64,000 bases of DNA from NCBI RefSeq assembly GCF_021155765.1, contig NC_060114.1:16253501-16317500 (forward strand), written 5' to 3'. This stretch comes from Diprion similis (Eukaryota; Arthropoda; Insecta; Hymenoptera; Diprionidae). How positions within the stretch are numbered: the stretch's first letter is position 1; the number at the start of each line of letters is the position of its first letter. This document shows, piece by piece, positions 50,485 through 63,222 of the stretch. The notes beneath the pieces are model-generated. The model was not told the DNA's origin, ran no database searches, and saw only the letters and a list, made by a program, of their open reading frames with translations. The position numbers and the translations under genes were made by a program.

Positions 50485-52170
50485 TTTTTATCCACAGTTC
50501 CTCGCTCTCCTCGATATGATGCACAATTTATTTTTACTCGGTTAGGCTTTTGCCCTTACTCCTGTTCTTGGTTATCTTGATGATATATTATTTTATTACA
50601 CCTACGTTGTTTAGTCTTTAATTTCACCTACGAAACGACTGTGCAGAGTACAACACGCGTTCACGTTAGACCATCGCATAATCACACGAGTTACTGCATC
50701 GTTTACCACTACGGGACGGTACGCGCGGGTGCATGGAGTGTGGACTTTGGCCCGATTTCGAGTGTCCAGCAATTTTCGACTCTTCTTATGCCCCTGACGC
50801 TCCTTTTTTTCTGCTCGTTTCTCTTCTTAATCGCGCGTCTTTAATTCTCACAATCTTCCTTCTTTCAAACTCCGCTCCGCTTCTTTTGCTAAATTTGTGG
50901 TTCCGTTTAGTCTTAGTTCCTTTTTGGATTTCTTTTCTCAAACTGAAACGTATAACGTACGATTCGTTAAACCCACTGAAACTCGTTTTCCAATCCAAGG
51001 ATGAACGATACTGCAGAACATTTTAATTGTTTTGTGTTGTTTTTTGTTTTTTATTTCTAATAATCGCCGATATTTCGTAGGAGATTGATTATAAAAAACG
51101 AAGTTCGTGTTTGTACACGTTTTTAGGATTAATTTTAAACGGTGTTACCGTGTTTATTCGATTTACACAATTCGATTATCCTCCCTCTTGCTGTAATATT
51201 CCTCGGTTATTTCGTATAACGAATAAGAATTTTTTTCTTCTCTTTCGCAGCTTTTCTTCCAATTATTCAACAGTACACCAGACGATTAACGGGTAACGGT
51301 TGACAATTGTCGGTATATAAACCGTAGTAATTCTTTCGTCAGATGATCAAAACGTCGACGAACAATGCCAAGTAAACAGCAGTTTATACATACACTGATC
51401 CCTACCAGGGGATACGTCAATCGAGGAACATCCGCGATTCGGGTATGGTACCAGCTAACTGCTGCAGTAACTTTTAAGCCGACGACGTGCTCAATGCACA
51501 CGATAACTTTCCAACGCAGTATGTATGAATAATACAATTTGGAGCCCGGTTAATATTTCATTTCTTTTGAGAAATCGTTCAATTAAATGATTATTTTATC
51601 CAGCAGCACCACACAGAGACACGTATATAAAAAACAAAAACACACTGTGCAGATATTTGTACATATGTATATATATATATACATATATAATTATCCGCGC
51701 ATTTGATGCACCTCAATTTGATTATATTTGTATATTATACGTACGACGACGAGGTTGTTGCGACGATGTCGTTGTCAATGCGAGAATTATTGCACGGCTA
51801 TTGTTAATGTTTGGTTTTCTTTTTCTGTCCTGTTCTATGATCGTTGTAACAAATTGTTGCACACAAGGTTCTAATTCACATGCGCGTCGAAGAGAGAGAA
51901 AACATAAACGAAACCAAGCATATGGAAACAAAAAAATAAGAATAAATATAAAAATGAAAAAAAAAAAAAAATTTATCGTATAAAAAAGACCTCCAACTTC
52001 CCGAAGCGTTCGAAGTGCGGTAAACTTGAACTTGATGCTTGTAACTTTTTAAAACTCCTTTAAACCGTCTTACGTCTTAATTCGCGATATCATAACGACG
52101 AGGACGACGACGACGACGACGAACCGGCGAACGCAAGACAAACGGACAGACGGACGGTTGGACAGATACA

Positions 52171-52314
52171 GAGAGAAAAGAGACAGAGAGAGGGACGGTG
52201 ACAGAGAAAGAGCGAGAGAGAGAGAGTGAGTGTGAGAGAGCGAGAGAGTGAGAAGGAGGGAGGGAGGGGGAGTGAGAGAGACGGTGTGCGGGAGGAAAGG
52301 GGGATGACAGGGGT

Positions 52315-52351
<37 letters not shown>

Positions 52352-52381
52352 GGAAGAGGGGGTGAGGAGGAAAGAGAGAGC

Positions 52382-52413
<32 letters not shown>

Positions 52414-52445
52414 AAGAGAAAAGAAGAGGGAAAGAGAGAGAGAGG
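52171..52445 (+). repeat. Long GA-rich purine tract
   Basis: About 275 bases that are nearly all purine, with several perfect GA runs, notably 52317-52346 and 52384-52398. It lies about 1.8 kb upstream of the myoglianin ATG. The protein-like frames across it are simple Arg/Glu or Ser/Leu repeats and are not genes. Confidence 0.85.
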
Positions 52446-52679
52446 GGCTGATCTGTCAAGTGACGAATACGATCGTTTTAGGTGTTCAAAAGTTTACGGC
52501 GGCAAGTGGGCAAGTGGGATGCTAGAAGCTTGCTGGCCTGTCAAGCACTGAGTCAGGAGACGCCGGTCCTCTCTGCATATATGCCGTGTGTCGACTGCCA
52601 ACTACTCTGCACGGACTGACGGAGTAACCCGGCTCCGAAGGAGTTGTTACTCTTTACTCCTGTTTTACTCCGATGCCGT

Positions 52680-52823
52680 GGCTACTGCTGCTGGTGGTGG
52701 CGGTGTCGTGATGGTGCTGCTGCTGCTGCTGCTGCTGTGCTGCTGCCGCTTGTGACGACGATATATTTGTGACCACGACACAACGGCGGCGGCGACGGCG
52801 GCGACGACGGCGACGACGGAGAG
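52680..52823. repeat. CTG, CGG and CGA triplet repeats
   Basis: A CTG run at about 52717-52746, then mixed CGG/CGA triplets at about 52783-52823. GC-rich against its surroundings, and a possible part of the myoglianin promoter or 5' UTR. Confidence 0.75.
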
Positions 52824-55800
52824 CGTCGAGAGGCGAGCGACGAACGAGACGGGAACGCGATCCTGAATGCTTTTGCATCATGTGCGCACGTTCTCGTCAT
52901 CTATTTATTACCGCCACACCTTTATCGTTGTATTTATTATACATACCACCGTTCTTTCCGCTGGGGAGGCGGGGTCCCCCGCTTTCCCCTTCAGCTTTGC
53001 GATTATAGAGAAATTAGAAAGCCCGCGGCCCACCCCGTCCACTCGCTTAAACAAAGTCGATAGGCTACGCGGTACACGTCGGGGACCAGATGGGTTCAAT
53101 CGCTACTTGTGTGATCGAGAGAGGTGAGGTCAACCCCAATAAAACCGTTCGATTAATTCATTTACGAACAATTTCTATTCGACAGGCCAACATTATTTGT
53201 TATCTCGGATTTGAGAGATTCAAGTACCAATGAATTAGAGAATTTCTAGACTGTCTTTAATTCCGTTTCACATTTTATTCCCGAAAACAAGTTGCAGTTA
53301 TCAACTTTTCGTTGGTTTTACCAATCGCGGTTGATTGTAGTAGCGAATAATATTTGATCGGTACGCAAAAAAAAATATCAATTGGAGATGTTTTTTTTTT
53401 TTTTTTTTTTTTTGTGGGAGCTTTGGTCTTCTTTGTCATTTTATATTATGTGTAATTTCATGCCGTTATATAGCACGCAATAATACGTAAGGTTAACCCT
53501 GACCGTAATTTTTTTATCTGACATGTTTTCGGTTTCGTTGAAAAAAAAAAAACAGAGAGCAGGTTGCGGTCGTTTCAAGTGTTTTGACACAACTCTGGAA
53601 ACTCGTTTTTCACTTCACATGATATCTCACAACATTATGAATGATATTTAAAAATTTTCAGACCCAAAAACGGTTCGTAATCAAATCTTCGGGATAGATA
53701 TGCGAGTACGATTTATTAAAATGAAAATTGAAATAGGAGCCTGCAAGACTTGTCCTCGAACCTTCATTATTAGCTTTTCTTTATTCATATCGTCGGCTGA
53801 GAGTAACAATATTCTATTTCCTCGAAGATAACTTTGGACATACGATGTTGTCCAACGAAACTCTGAAGTAGTTTTGTTAAACCAAAATCGGAGATGAGGT
53901 TTTTTCGAACCAAAGTCTGATATAGGATGTTGTTGCTCTTAGCCAAAGATATGTCTTTTCGTAGATCCAAAAAGACATCCTTAACCTCCTTCAAAGCATG
54001 CGAAATTATCTTGCGTAATTTTTTATTTGTTCATTTCGCAAATGTTGTTCAGTTTCGTAATGTTGAAAAAAAACACGTAAGTCCAACTGAACCAGAGGCA
54101 AGTATTGCTAACTTCAGCGTAGTCATTGATGAGTTTGAATGAGGAAAGAAAATGCGCGGGAAAGTTATGGAGACAGCCGAGAAAGGCCGCGTCTCACCTC
54201 GTGACTTTAAGGTTTTCTCCCTACTTGTCAAAGCATTTGGTACCGAAAAAACGAGATATCACTGATCTTCGTAATTCTGCACAGTCGGAAAACGTCTATT
54301 CAATATACCGTGGGAGTATATTTCCTTTCGTAAATCGGAGTAATAAGTATCCCCTGTGACGTCATAGCGACTCGCTCTTGCAGTATTGACAAATGAACTC
54401 GACGAATCGGTTGGCCGATTCGGCAGCATTTAAGAATTTTAAAACGAATCGATGAAAATAATAGTGATTACGAAATACGTGGCGATCTGAAGTTCAACTA
54501 AGCCCGTAGATAATTAGTTTCATAAATTTTTTAATCGGTTGATTCGAAATACGAATTAGATATTAATATTAAATACGAGTTAGACAAAATATTTAGAACT
54601 AGTACTCAATAGATGGCAGTGTTTGATTTCATCTATGTACAATATGCGCGGTAGGTACAACACGTGTATAAATCAGGAACGTCGTTAAATCATGTGTATA
54701 AATCATTCCAGGTGATAAGATAAGATATGTGTAGTTTGCCGTTTACATATACATTTAATATATATTCGACAACCGGTTAATAATAATTTGGTATCATTCA
54801 ATTAAAACGTGTATACGAGATATAATAACACTGTATAGATGTATCCGTTGGACGCGGTACTCGTCAGATTTACATATAACGCATAACTCTGTACGTATTA
54901 TGCCTTATACAGGTATAGCATCAAACTGCAAATCGTTTCAAAGGCTTTATTTGTTCCCAATATCCATGGTTTTCTTCAGGCTCATGGAAAGCGGTGATGT
55001 TTCGTTGATGAGAGTATTAATTAGACCGAATAATTACAGTACATACCTATTATACAGGGTGTTTAAATTATCCTTGTCCCGTTGAAAAGAAAAATATCTC
55101 TGAAACAATATAATAATAATATTATGCCTTCAATCAACAACGGTCTAGGCTTGATACAAAATTTACATCGCATATTTAATTACGCACTCTATACAACCAA
55201 CCAGACAAACAATCTACCCACCTGCCTTTGTACGGCGGTAATTAACCGGCAGTATTTAAACATGGGTATTTTTTACTCGCTCAACTAGCAATAATTCAGC
55301 GTGTTGATTGATATTCAACCTCCAATTGTGATAATAACAAATATTCATGGAACTTTGAACGAAGTCGCCACCCCGGCACGGATAAATACAGATACTTTTA
55401 TCTGACAGTGAGGGAATATATCACGTATCGATGACCCGGACTACGCGGAGAATCGACGCCTCTATACCGCGCAATAAGAACTTCGAGTCAAGTTATTACT
55501 TATTACATATTGATTTTTTTTGTGACTAAAAAAAAAGTAGAAGTCTTCTTCCTCCTTAAGACGAACAATAAGTAACAATTTCCTATCCGCTCATGTGCTT
55601 GTTAAACCGAATCGCATGTATAACGTGGGGAAAATAATTTCACAATAAAATAATATATACGCGTGCAACGTGGATGTTTAATGTTGACGCGAACCAACGA
55701 TGTCGTTACCCGTAGTTCTCTTTCACTTTTTACATTTATTCATTTCTCTCCATCGGTTCTTTATTTTTTTTTCATTTTTTCATTTTGCCTTCTCCTCTTT

Positions 55801-56213
55801 TCGTCTTCTTGTTTGGGACACAAATTATATATACGCTCCTAAACGACCGCATAAGCTGCTCCGTGTGCCTCCGAAACGATGATAATAATTCTTAGAAAAA
55901 ACTACACCGAAGGGCTGTTATAACGAGTTCTATATGGTGAAAGAATTTTTTTGGGATTTGTTAACTGCTGCGGCACCCCCCGCATCGTCCACACGGCAAA
56001 CTCGTCAGTCGTCGCGAGGCAGGTGGCCGTTTATGCTCTCCCGGTCATGTGGGCAAATCGAAATGAATACCATCACCCACTCACGGCCTCCTACAACAAC
56101 CCAGAAACATTTTTTAAGGATATGTTTACACACTATCCACTTACCATCGGTCAACGCGATTTATGTCCAAACGTGAAATAAGTGCCCGATCAAAGATAGC
56201 GCAAAAAACAAAA

Positions 56214-56387
56214 ATGGCGGCCATAATCGGATTCACGTTCCACCTCGCAACTTTAGCCAAAGGGTTCTATCGACAGCTGGTTATATTCGCGGGGATTCTT
56301 GTACGGGTTGTTTTTCGAGGCTGTGCACGAGCGAAAAGTCTCGTTAAAAAATTTGATTTTCGAGAGACGGTACGAAGATCGTGGTGA
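56214..56387 (+). CDS. Doubtful 57-codon small ORF
   Basis: ATG in a good context (AAAAATGGCGG) opens 57 residues beginning MAAIIGFTF, with a hydrophobic segment (FYRQLVIFAGILVRVVF) and a basic tail. I recognise no family. Context and a possible membrane segment are the only support; it may be chance. Confidence 0.15.
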   Translation: MAAIIGFTFHLATLAKGFYRQLVIFAGILVRVVFRGCARAKSLVKKFDFRETVRRSW

Positions 56388-58025
56388 GAATCGCTCAGGA
56401 AATTTTTTCTCACCTCCGACGTCAGAATCTCCTCGTTTGTATGCGTGTACGATGGAATCGACTCGGCATAGAGGCATATGTAGCGTTAAAGCGTATAATG
56501 TGCGTCGAGCTCTCGAAGGATGTGATGCATGTAGTTATATACCTACATATATACATACGGGACTGTAACTGCACGCCCGTACCTACAGGATATATACGTT
56601 ATACGCACATATAGTGCAACATGCCTAAATATTATAACCATTCTAAAAGTGGTGTCGTATACTATGCGCCATACATACACATATGCGGACAGTTCAAAAG
56701 GCCAGCAGCTGTTAGCAAAAAGTTAAACTTCAGTTGCTCCTCCACGATAAAATATACGCGTAACTTTTGAGTGCCGGTTTTTCTGCCGGCATCGTGATGC
56801 ATCGCGTTTCCCTTGTCCTGCGCAAGATAGGAGGGCTAAGACGACGCAAGATCACTCACCGATTACATTAACCATACCTAAATACCAGGTGTAAGTCATC
56901 GGCCCCGCGAGACAATGGCGACGATTAGTCATTTCGAAAAAATGCCAGAGGTTTCCTTTCGTGTTTTAGCTGTTCTTAGCTCCTTCACTTCCGATCGAAG
57001 CGTACAACCGAAAATCAGAATATGTTACAAAGAATAAATTCTTAAACGGCAATTTTATAGTAGCAGTAGAAGTTGTAATAATTTTTCGGTCATTTTTCTT
57101 CACTCCGTACTGAGAACTGCGAAGGTCTTTAACGTTTCTCGCCGGTCATTATACCTAGCGCGATTGTAATTCCTTGCGGATGTTCTCTGCGCTAGCAGTT
57201 TGTCCTACAGACTCTATATAAACCAAAGGTCAGTCCAACTAGCCGTCAAAATACTTCTATTCGTGGTACATGCATACCGCATGCACGGGTGCATGTAGAC
57301 ATATGTATACCTCCATGCGTCATTTTAGGATCGAATAACAAGCGCATGTCGTACACCTTTGCGCCCGTGGAGCGGCGATTCGAATATTATTAATTATGAA
57401 CGTAGACATATCTGTGTACTTGCATTTGGTACACACATCCGTTATTCCGTCTATCTGTTTACCTCGGCTTTATTTTCATTTGTCGGTTTGTTTTTTAATT
57501 GCTCTGGCGCAATTATCAACAGATAAAATATAAAGTTTATCCATTCTTTTAATTATTCGTCAAAAAATTTTCGATAACGTATAGCGCAATGTATAATGTA
57601 CAGCTGTTCGAGCAACACGCCCAGGACAAAAATATTGCATTCGAATTGAAATTAAGAGAGTAAAAGATAGTGAAAAAAATAATTTAACCACGGTCACCGT
57701 AACCGCGTCAATCCAAGGACGTGTGCCAGCCGATCAAGGCGTGTCAATATGGCCGTGAAGTTCGACGAGTCAATTCGAAGAATGAACATATCGAATATTT
57801 TTTTAACTTAACCTAACCTTTTATTTATCTTCGTTTAAATTGCCAATTACAGTTGGGCTTGCAACGTATTGAGTAAAATAATTTTCCAAGGTTTCATTTA
57901 TCTTAATCCCCGCGCTTGCTCCACAGACCCCTTCATTTTCCGTCATATATTTGTAATATGCCCTTTCGCGTCTGAATTAGATTATACTAAAAGCAGTTAT
58001 ATTTCCATTTTTTTGTGAAATCAAA

Positions 58026-58121
58026 ATGGCGGGTTGCAAACAATCATCTCGCGATTTTAACCCGCTGAATATTTTCACCCGTGAGGCTCTTCAAGTCGCA
58101 ACGACTTACGGAGGTTTCTAA
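58026..58121 (+). CDS. Doubtful 31-codon small ORF
   Basis: AAAATGGCGG opens a 31-residue frame beginning MAGCKQSSRDF. A donor-like GTGAGG lies inside it at 58081. No family recognised and no downstream exon found. Weak. Confidence 0.12.
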   Translation: MAGCKQSSRDFNPLNIFTREALQVATTYGGF

Positions 58122-59605
58122 AACGCTGGCATAACAGAAAAATGGTAATAAATTATCTACTGAAATTACCACAAGCCGGTTAATTGCGAGAAAACATAAA
58201 ACAATGTCGCAGCTATGCGACAGTTGCGACTGACGTTAGAACTTCTTTAAACAAGACTTTTTTCCACTTGTGAGCACCTCGATCCGTCGTGTACAAGGTG
58301 CGCTACGCTATTTCGAAGAAAATTCTTTCTCAGATGCGTGTATGCAATAAGTTATCTCGGTTTGTTTTATCGACGCTTGGAGTTATATTTCGAGTGGTAG
58401 AGGTATATCTTTATGACTTATCGTTGGCATTATAGGTTGGCTCTTTACGAAACTGCATTGCCTGCCCCTACATGTGTATCCTATATATACCCAAGTACGG
58501 CTCTGTAATATATATATAAAAAGAACCCCGAGACTGCAGGGATTCGCAAAAGCGTACTAAACTTCTAGTTTAACCCTCTTCCTGGTCATTAAAACTAATG
58601 GAGATTGAACCTAGATATACGAATGTACTGATATACCGTGCAGCCGACACACTGCCATTTGATTGAAGGCATTCCTGCACGTCACACAATTACTCCGAAC
58701 GTAATACTTATAACGATGTAAAAATAAGCAGCGCGTTCCTATCAACACGTATTAAACTTAGGTATAATAATTATTAATCGACAATCGGCGTACGGAGCAA
58801 GATGCGCAAATACGAGATTTATGTCAAATACGAAAATACACTTCTGCGTAAATTCAAGATATGGGTTATTTCGAATTCGCATTCACGAACGCGATGATCG
58901 TGCGTAATTTTAACGATATGATACTCGAATCGTTATTATGTTCGTTACAAAAATCCATAACGTGTACAAAAAGGGAATAAAACAAAAACGCATTCATACT
59001 ATCAGTAATAATTCAACGGCGAGAATTTCTTAAATATTTATCGTCGCCGATACAGCGACGATCTTCGCTTATACATATTACATGTATATGTAAAAGAGAA
59101 CGGCTAAGATTGTTGCGTTGAGCTTTGGCACTTGATTTCCGCTAACGCAGCGTGTATTTCCGGGGGCGAAAAAAATTATACAGATCGCTCCGCCCAGACG
59201 ACCGCAATCAAATTCTAATACGTGGCGGTATCAAATGCTAGTCTAGATAATACGTTGTCCAATCGATGCAACTAATCCCCGCCGATGATATTTATCAAGA
59301 AATCCGAAAAAAGCAAGTCATAAATAATTTATTTCCCGTTTGTCGCTGTTTTCTGGGCAACATGATTTATTCTTCTTATTAGTTTATTTATTTTCTTCGT
59401 TGAATTCAATAGACCGATTTCATTTTTATATTCATTACACTTATCTCGACCTACCCGTGGAATACCTATACATATTTGAAAAGAGATCAACTGTACTTAC
59501 TTTCTACGAAGAATAAATAAATACATAAATAAATTTTAATAAAAGATAGGAAGGAGACCGTTTTTTATAAACACGTTTTCAATTCGATAATCCTTCTGTT
59601 TTTAA

Positions 59606-59693
59606 TATATGTATATATATGTGTATAATATATATATATATATATGTATATGCACATTTTCCCCCTATATATATATATATTTCATTATATATA
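59606..59693. repeat. TA-rich simple repeat
   Basis: Two perfect TA runs separated by TGTATATG-type sequence and a short C run. Confidence 0.85.
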
Positions 59694-61789
59694 AATGTAC
59701 TACTTTGCACGATTCAATTCTTTTTTTTTCAATATTTTTTTCGAATACCAGTTGATAAATCTAACATTTAAAAATGTGTGTCCGTGTGTGTCTGCATTTT
59801 CTATTAGTGTGTAATCATGTGACGGCAACCACGTCGTCGGTAACAGCTGTATGTTACATTATGCACACGTGCACTTTTAAAAGTTTAATGTAGCAAATAG
59901 TATAACTTACATAGCTGCGTTCCGACGTGCACACGTAAATATGTGTGTGTAACACACGTAGTACTAGCAGTAATTTGAGAAACTTTCAAGGCTGCAGTAC
60001 GAGTTTAGTAGTACTTGCTGTTATCATATTATTCTTATTATTATCAAGTTTTTTTTTCCAACAATTATGTCAATTTTTTCACCTGTATACAACAATATAG
60101 ATTTGTGCTTAACATAAATTGCTAACATATACATCATTGATGTATCATACACAGTGTACATAACGTTGTGTTTTTCCCTTTTTAAGCTCTATCTATGTAC
60201 CTACCTAAAGGCATTTACTTCAAAAGGAACCGACAACCGTTTGACACCCCATTATGTTAAAAAAAACTCAACTTAAATGCCCAAAGAAAAAATTGAATAA
60301 TAAATAAACAGTTTTTTAAAATAAACATCATGACAGAGAACAGTATAAGTTTGTCTTAAAAGATCGATTGTGAAGAGAGCACGAATTTAGTTTTCCTAGA
60401 ATACAAATTCATCAGAGATGTGTATGTACATAGGTACTATACATATATCACAAATTCGTTGTACCAAACTGGTCAACAGATCTTTTTGGAAATAGTCATC
60501 ATCTGACTTTAACGAATTGATGATTAATTGAGCAATAAATAACAACTATGCTCGAAAGCGGCAAATTCTAACTGCTCCTGCACTAATGAGGCATATCATA
60601 TATTTTGAGAAAAGTTAATTTATTGTCTGTTTTTTTTGTTTTCCGGACAAAAAATTTATGTTTAGTCAAGTTCTGGTGTAGATGATTAAAAATATTAAAA
60701 CAGCGATACTTCATAGCTGGTCTTTACATCGTGAAATGAGCAATGGCAGAGAATAATTTGAATCGGAGGCTAAACGTTGGTCGGATTTCAATTACTACAA
60801 CCTTTCGCTCCCTAAAGGTATTGATACTTAGCTGATTTATACAAATCTTTCGAACATATTGTTCAATCAACTACAGCGCAAGAGAAGAATTGTGTTCCAC
60901 TGTAATCCGACAAGTTTTATACCTCGAAATATTTTCTCGATAAAAATATGTTTTAGGTTTGCGAAATAATCGGTCGATAACGCGTTGTTGCGTAGACTTG
61001 AGAAGGGAGGAACGGATGTCCTTTACAAAAACGTAATTTTCCATTATTTTTCTTCAATTTGACTGGAATTTGTTCATAAACTTTTCTACCAAATCCGAAG
61101 TTCACAACGGTTCGGGGTAATTTAAGTAACAATGCAAAAATACAAGTCTTGATATTCGTATATAATTTTCCTTTAAACGAACCGTGGTACGATTTTTTTC
61201 CTCTTAAACAGTTATTTACATGAGTGCCGAATAATCCCCTTGAACAGATCTCTACATCCTTTCATCGAAAAAGATGGAATAAATAAATGCAAAATAAAGA
61301 AATTTGTCTAGTCTTTTGCACCAAAATATGTACGTACTAATGTATGACATTAGAAAGACGGTGAATGTATGCTCTAAATGAAAATGGACCTGAAAATAAA
61401 TCAATAACAAACCATTATCGCGAGAAACTGCCGGTATTGCGAGGCATACGCAAACATCGTCTTGCGTTAAACTAAAACTGAATCACATTGAGTCTGACTA
61501 CATATTATACATATATGTACCATAGAAGAATGCTTCAAGATATAGCACACTCTTGTTTCAAAAATTGACGATATACCCATTTAAATAAAAGGTAAATAAA
61601 TATATGCAACGGTAAATGCAACAATCAGTAATAATGAAGGCGACAACTCGTTACTTTTTTTTCATTCCCAAACAGTTCCTAGATCAACTACCGTTAATGA
61701 CATCCATCAATTCTTGTTAAAGGAAAGGTTGGATGAGTCGTTTAGATTGTAAGATTGGTCTTCGTGCCAGATCTGGGAGTGTTGCATGG

Positions 61790-63222
61790 TTAAGACATTT
61801 TCAACGCTCTATCCGCGTGAGCCAATGCCAATGATCCGACCAAGGATACCAGTGTGCGATCCAACCACGTTATTGGATTTGGATAGAGTAAACCACCTTC
61901 GTAGAAGCCAAGGTGACCTCCATGTGCTAGTTCTATATACAGTGTGTTGGAATGTTGAGCTGCAATAAAGAAATTTCATTGTTACCTAATGAGAAAAACG
62001 TTTAATCAGGGACAGAGTATTTTTACTATGAAATTCAGCTACCAAAGACGACTGTTTGTTATCCGGACAGTGGGATATAACAAATATCCCGGGGTATGCC
62101 AGATTTCACACACCAATCTTGGCAGAAATAAAAATTTCCAATCCCACAGTCCGCTAGAAAGTCCTTCAAAACTTACATGCGAAATCCTTTATAGGACTCA
62201 ATAACTGCTCCGGAACTATAGGGTCGTCCAGGGCGTTGATGAATACGATTGGAGTAGCGATTTTAGTTACGTAATTAATACAGCTACTCCAATTGTACAA
62301 TTCTTTTACAGATCTGAAGTTGTGTATCTGTTCAATTAAAAACCCAGTGTTAAAACGAAACTTGCATCATTTTAAAAGATATGGATTTCTAGCCATACTT
62401 TTGATTTCCTAAGTTCTATTTATCGATTCGTTAATTTTACCGAGTAGCTTTACCTTTCTGGTATATGCTTCGTCAAGCTCGGGTAGCGTGGCGGCGGAGA
62501 TGATGTCTCGTTCATTAAGACCGTGTCTTTGCTTGACTGAGTCAGCGAGGAGAACATGCTTATGCCTTAGAATAATATTCTTTACAGACTCAGTCATGAC
62601 ATAGAGATAAAAGCGTCGAAAGTTTTGCCAATTTAGCAAGAACTTTGTCCCTCTGAAAATGAAAAATCCATTAAAAAATAATGAGATGGGCTAATAAGCA
62701 ACGTTTTAAGACACTGAATTACTCTTTATCAGCAGAGCTATGGGTAATTGACAAAAAGACCTCTGTACTCACTCTATAGCGTTGTAACCTTGGCAAATTG
62801 ATATTGCCCCAATAATATTTGACAATTTATTGGTGCCTCGTTCTCCAACATATTTTGTAACCAAATTACCACCTAGACTAAAGCCCACACATACTATTTG
62901 TGTATTGGGATGCTTTTCAATCAGACTTTGCAACATCACATGATAATCGTCAGTGTGACCTGGTTAAAAAGCCATAAATGTTATTATTTTATTCCACAAA
63001 ACCTACTTTCGAATCATTACATTACTCAATCCCTACACCGTCGCATCAACTTACCATAAGTGAATATCCTGGGAGCAGTAACTTTGACGCTGGACAATGC
63101 GCCAACATGGTTCAATACAGCACATCGATAGCCATGACATTGGCTAAAGTGTACAAAAGTGCGAATGTAGACACTCTCGGAGCTGTTTCCAATTCCAGGG
63201 CATATTGCAATTGTGACGTCAT
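61790..63222 (-). CDS. ABHD2: ABHD2-type alpha/beta hydrolase, 5'-partial
   Basis: A membrane-linked serine hydrolase; human ABHD2 is an acylglycerol lipase. Five exons are seen in transcript order: 63222-63055, 62959-62773, 62652-62454, 62327-62177 and 61959-61790. All are GT-AG with closing phases, about 290 residues to the TAA at 61790-61792. The first seen exon starts in phase 1 (a codon completed by G, then DVTIAICPGIGNSSES), so the N-terminal membrane anchor and early domain lie beyond 64000. Family blocks: YIRTFVHFSQCHGYRCAVLN, the nucleophile elbow GFSLGGN (catalytic Ser) in the second exon, FRRFY in the third, ALDDPIVP (catalytic Asp) in the fourth, and HGGHLGFYEGG (catalytic His) in the last. 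The triad is complete. ABHD1 and ABHD3 are relatives, but the blocks fit ABHD2 best. Confidence 0.93.

Larger units (their letters stand above)
50485..61789. other. Intergenic DNA between myoglianin and ABHD2
   Basis: No exon with family similarity was found on either strand. The first 2.5 kb probably include the myoglianin promoter and 5' UTR (purine tract and CTG/CGG repeats, listed separately). A TA-rich tract lies at about 59606-59693. The part just above 61789 is on the 3' side of the ABHD2-type gene, but no poly(A) site is assigned. Confidence 0.55.

Noticed and set aside
52070-52525. Ser/Leu-rich and Arg/Glu-rich frames on both strands.
   Set aside because: Both are readings of a GA simple repeat.
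53785-53994. A 69-codon frame on - with faint internal repetition.
   Set aside because: No family recognised; the repetition is in short degenerate DNA units, so it is not supported as a gene.
55053-55075. TATACAGGGTGTTTAAATTA as the end of a DNA transposon.
   Set aside because: No matching inverted end was found nearby; a single ten-base match is not enough.
55934-56181. Overlapping frames of 76-80 codons on +.
   Set aside because: No recognisable protein, overlapping in two frames, and no splice context.
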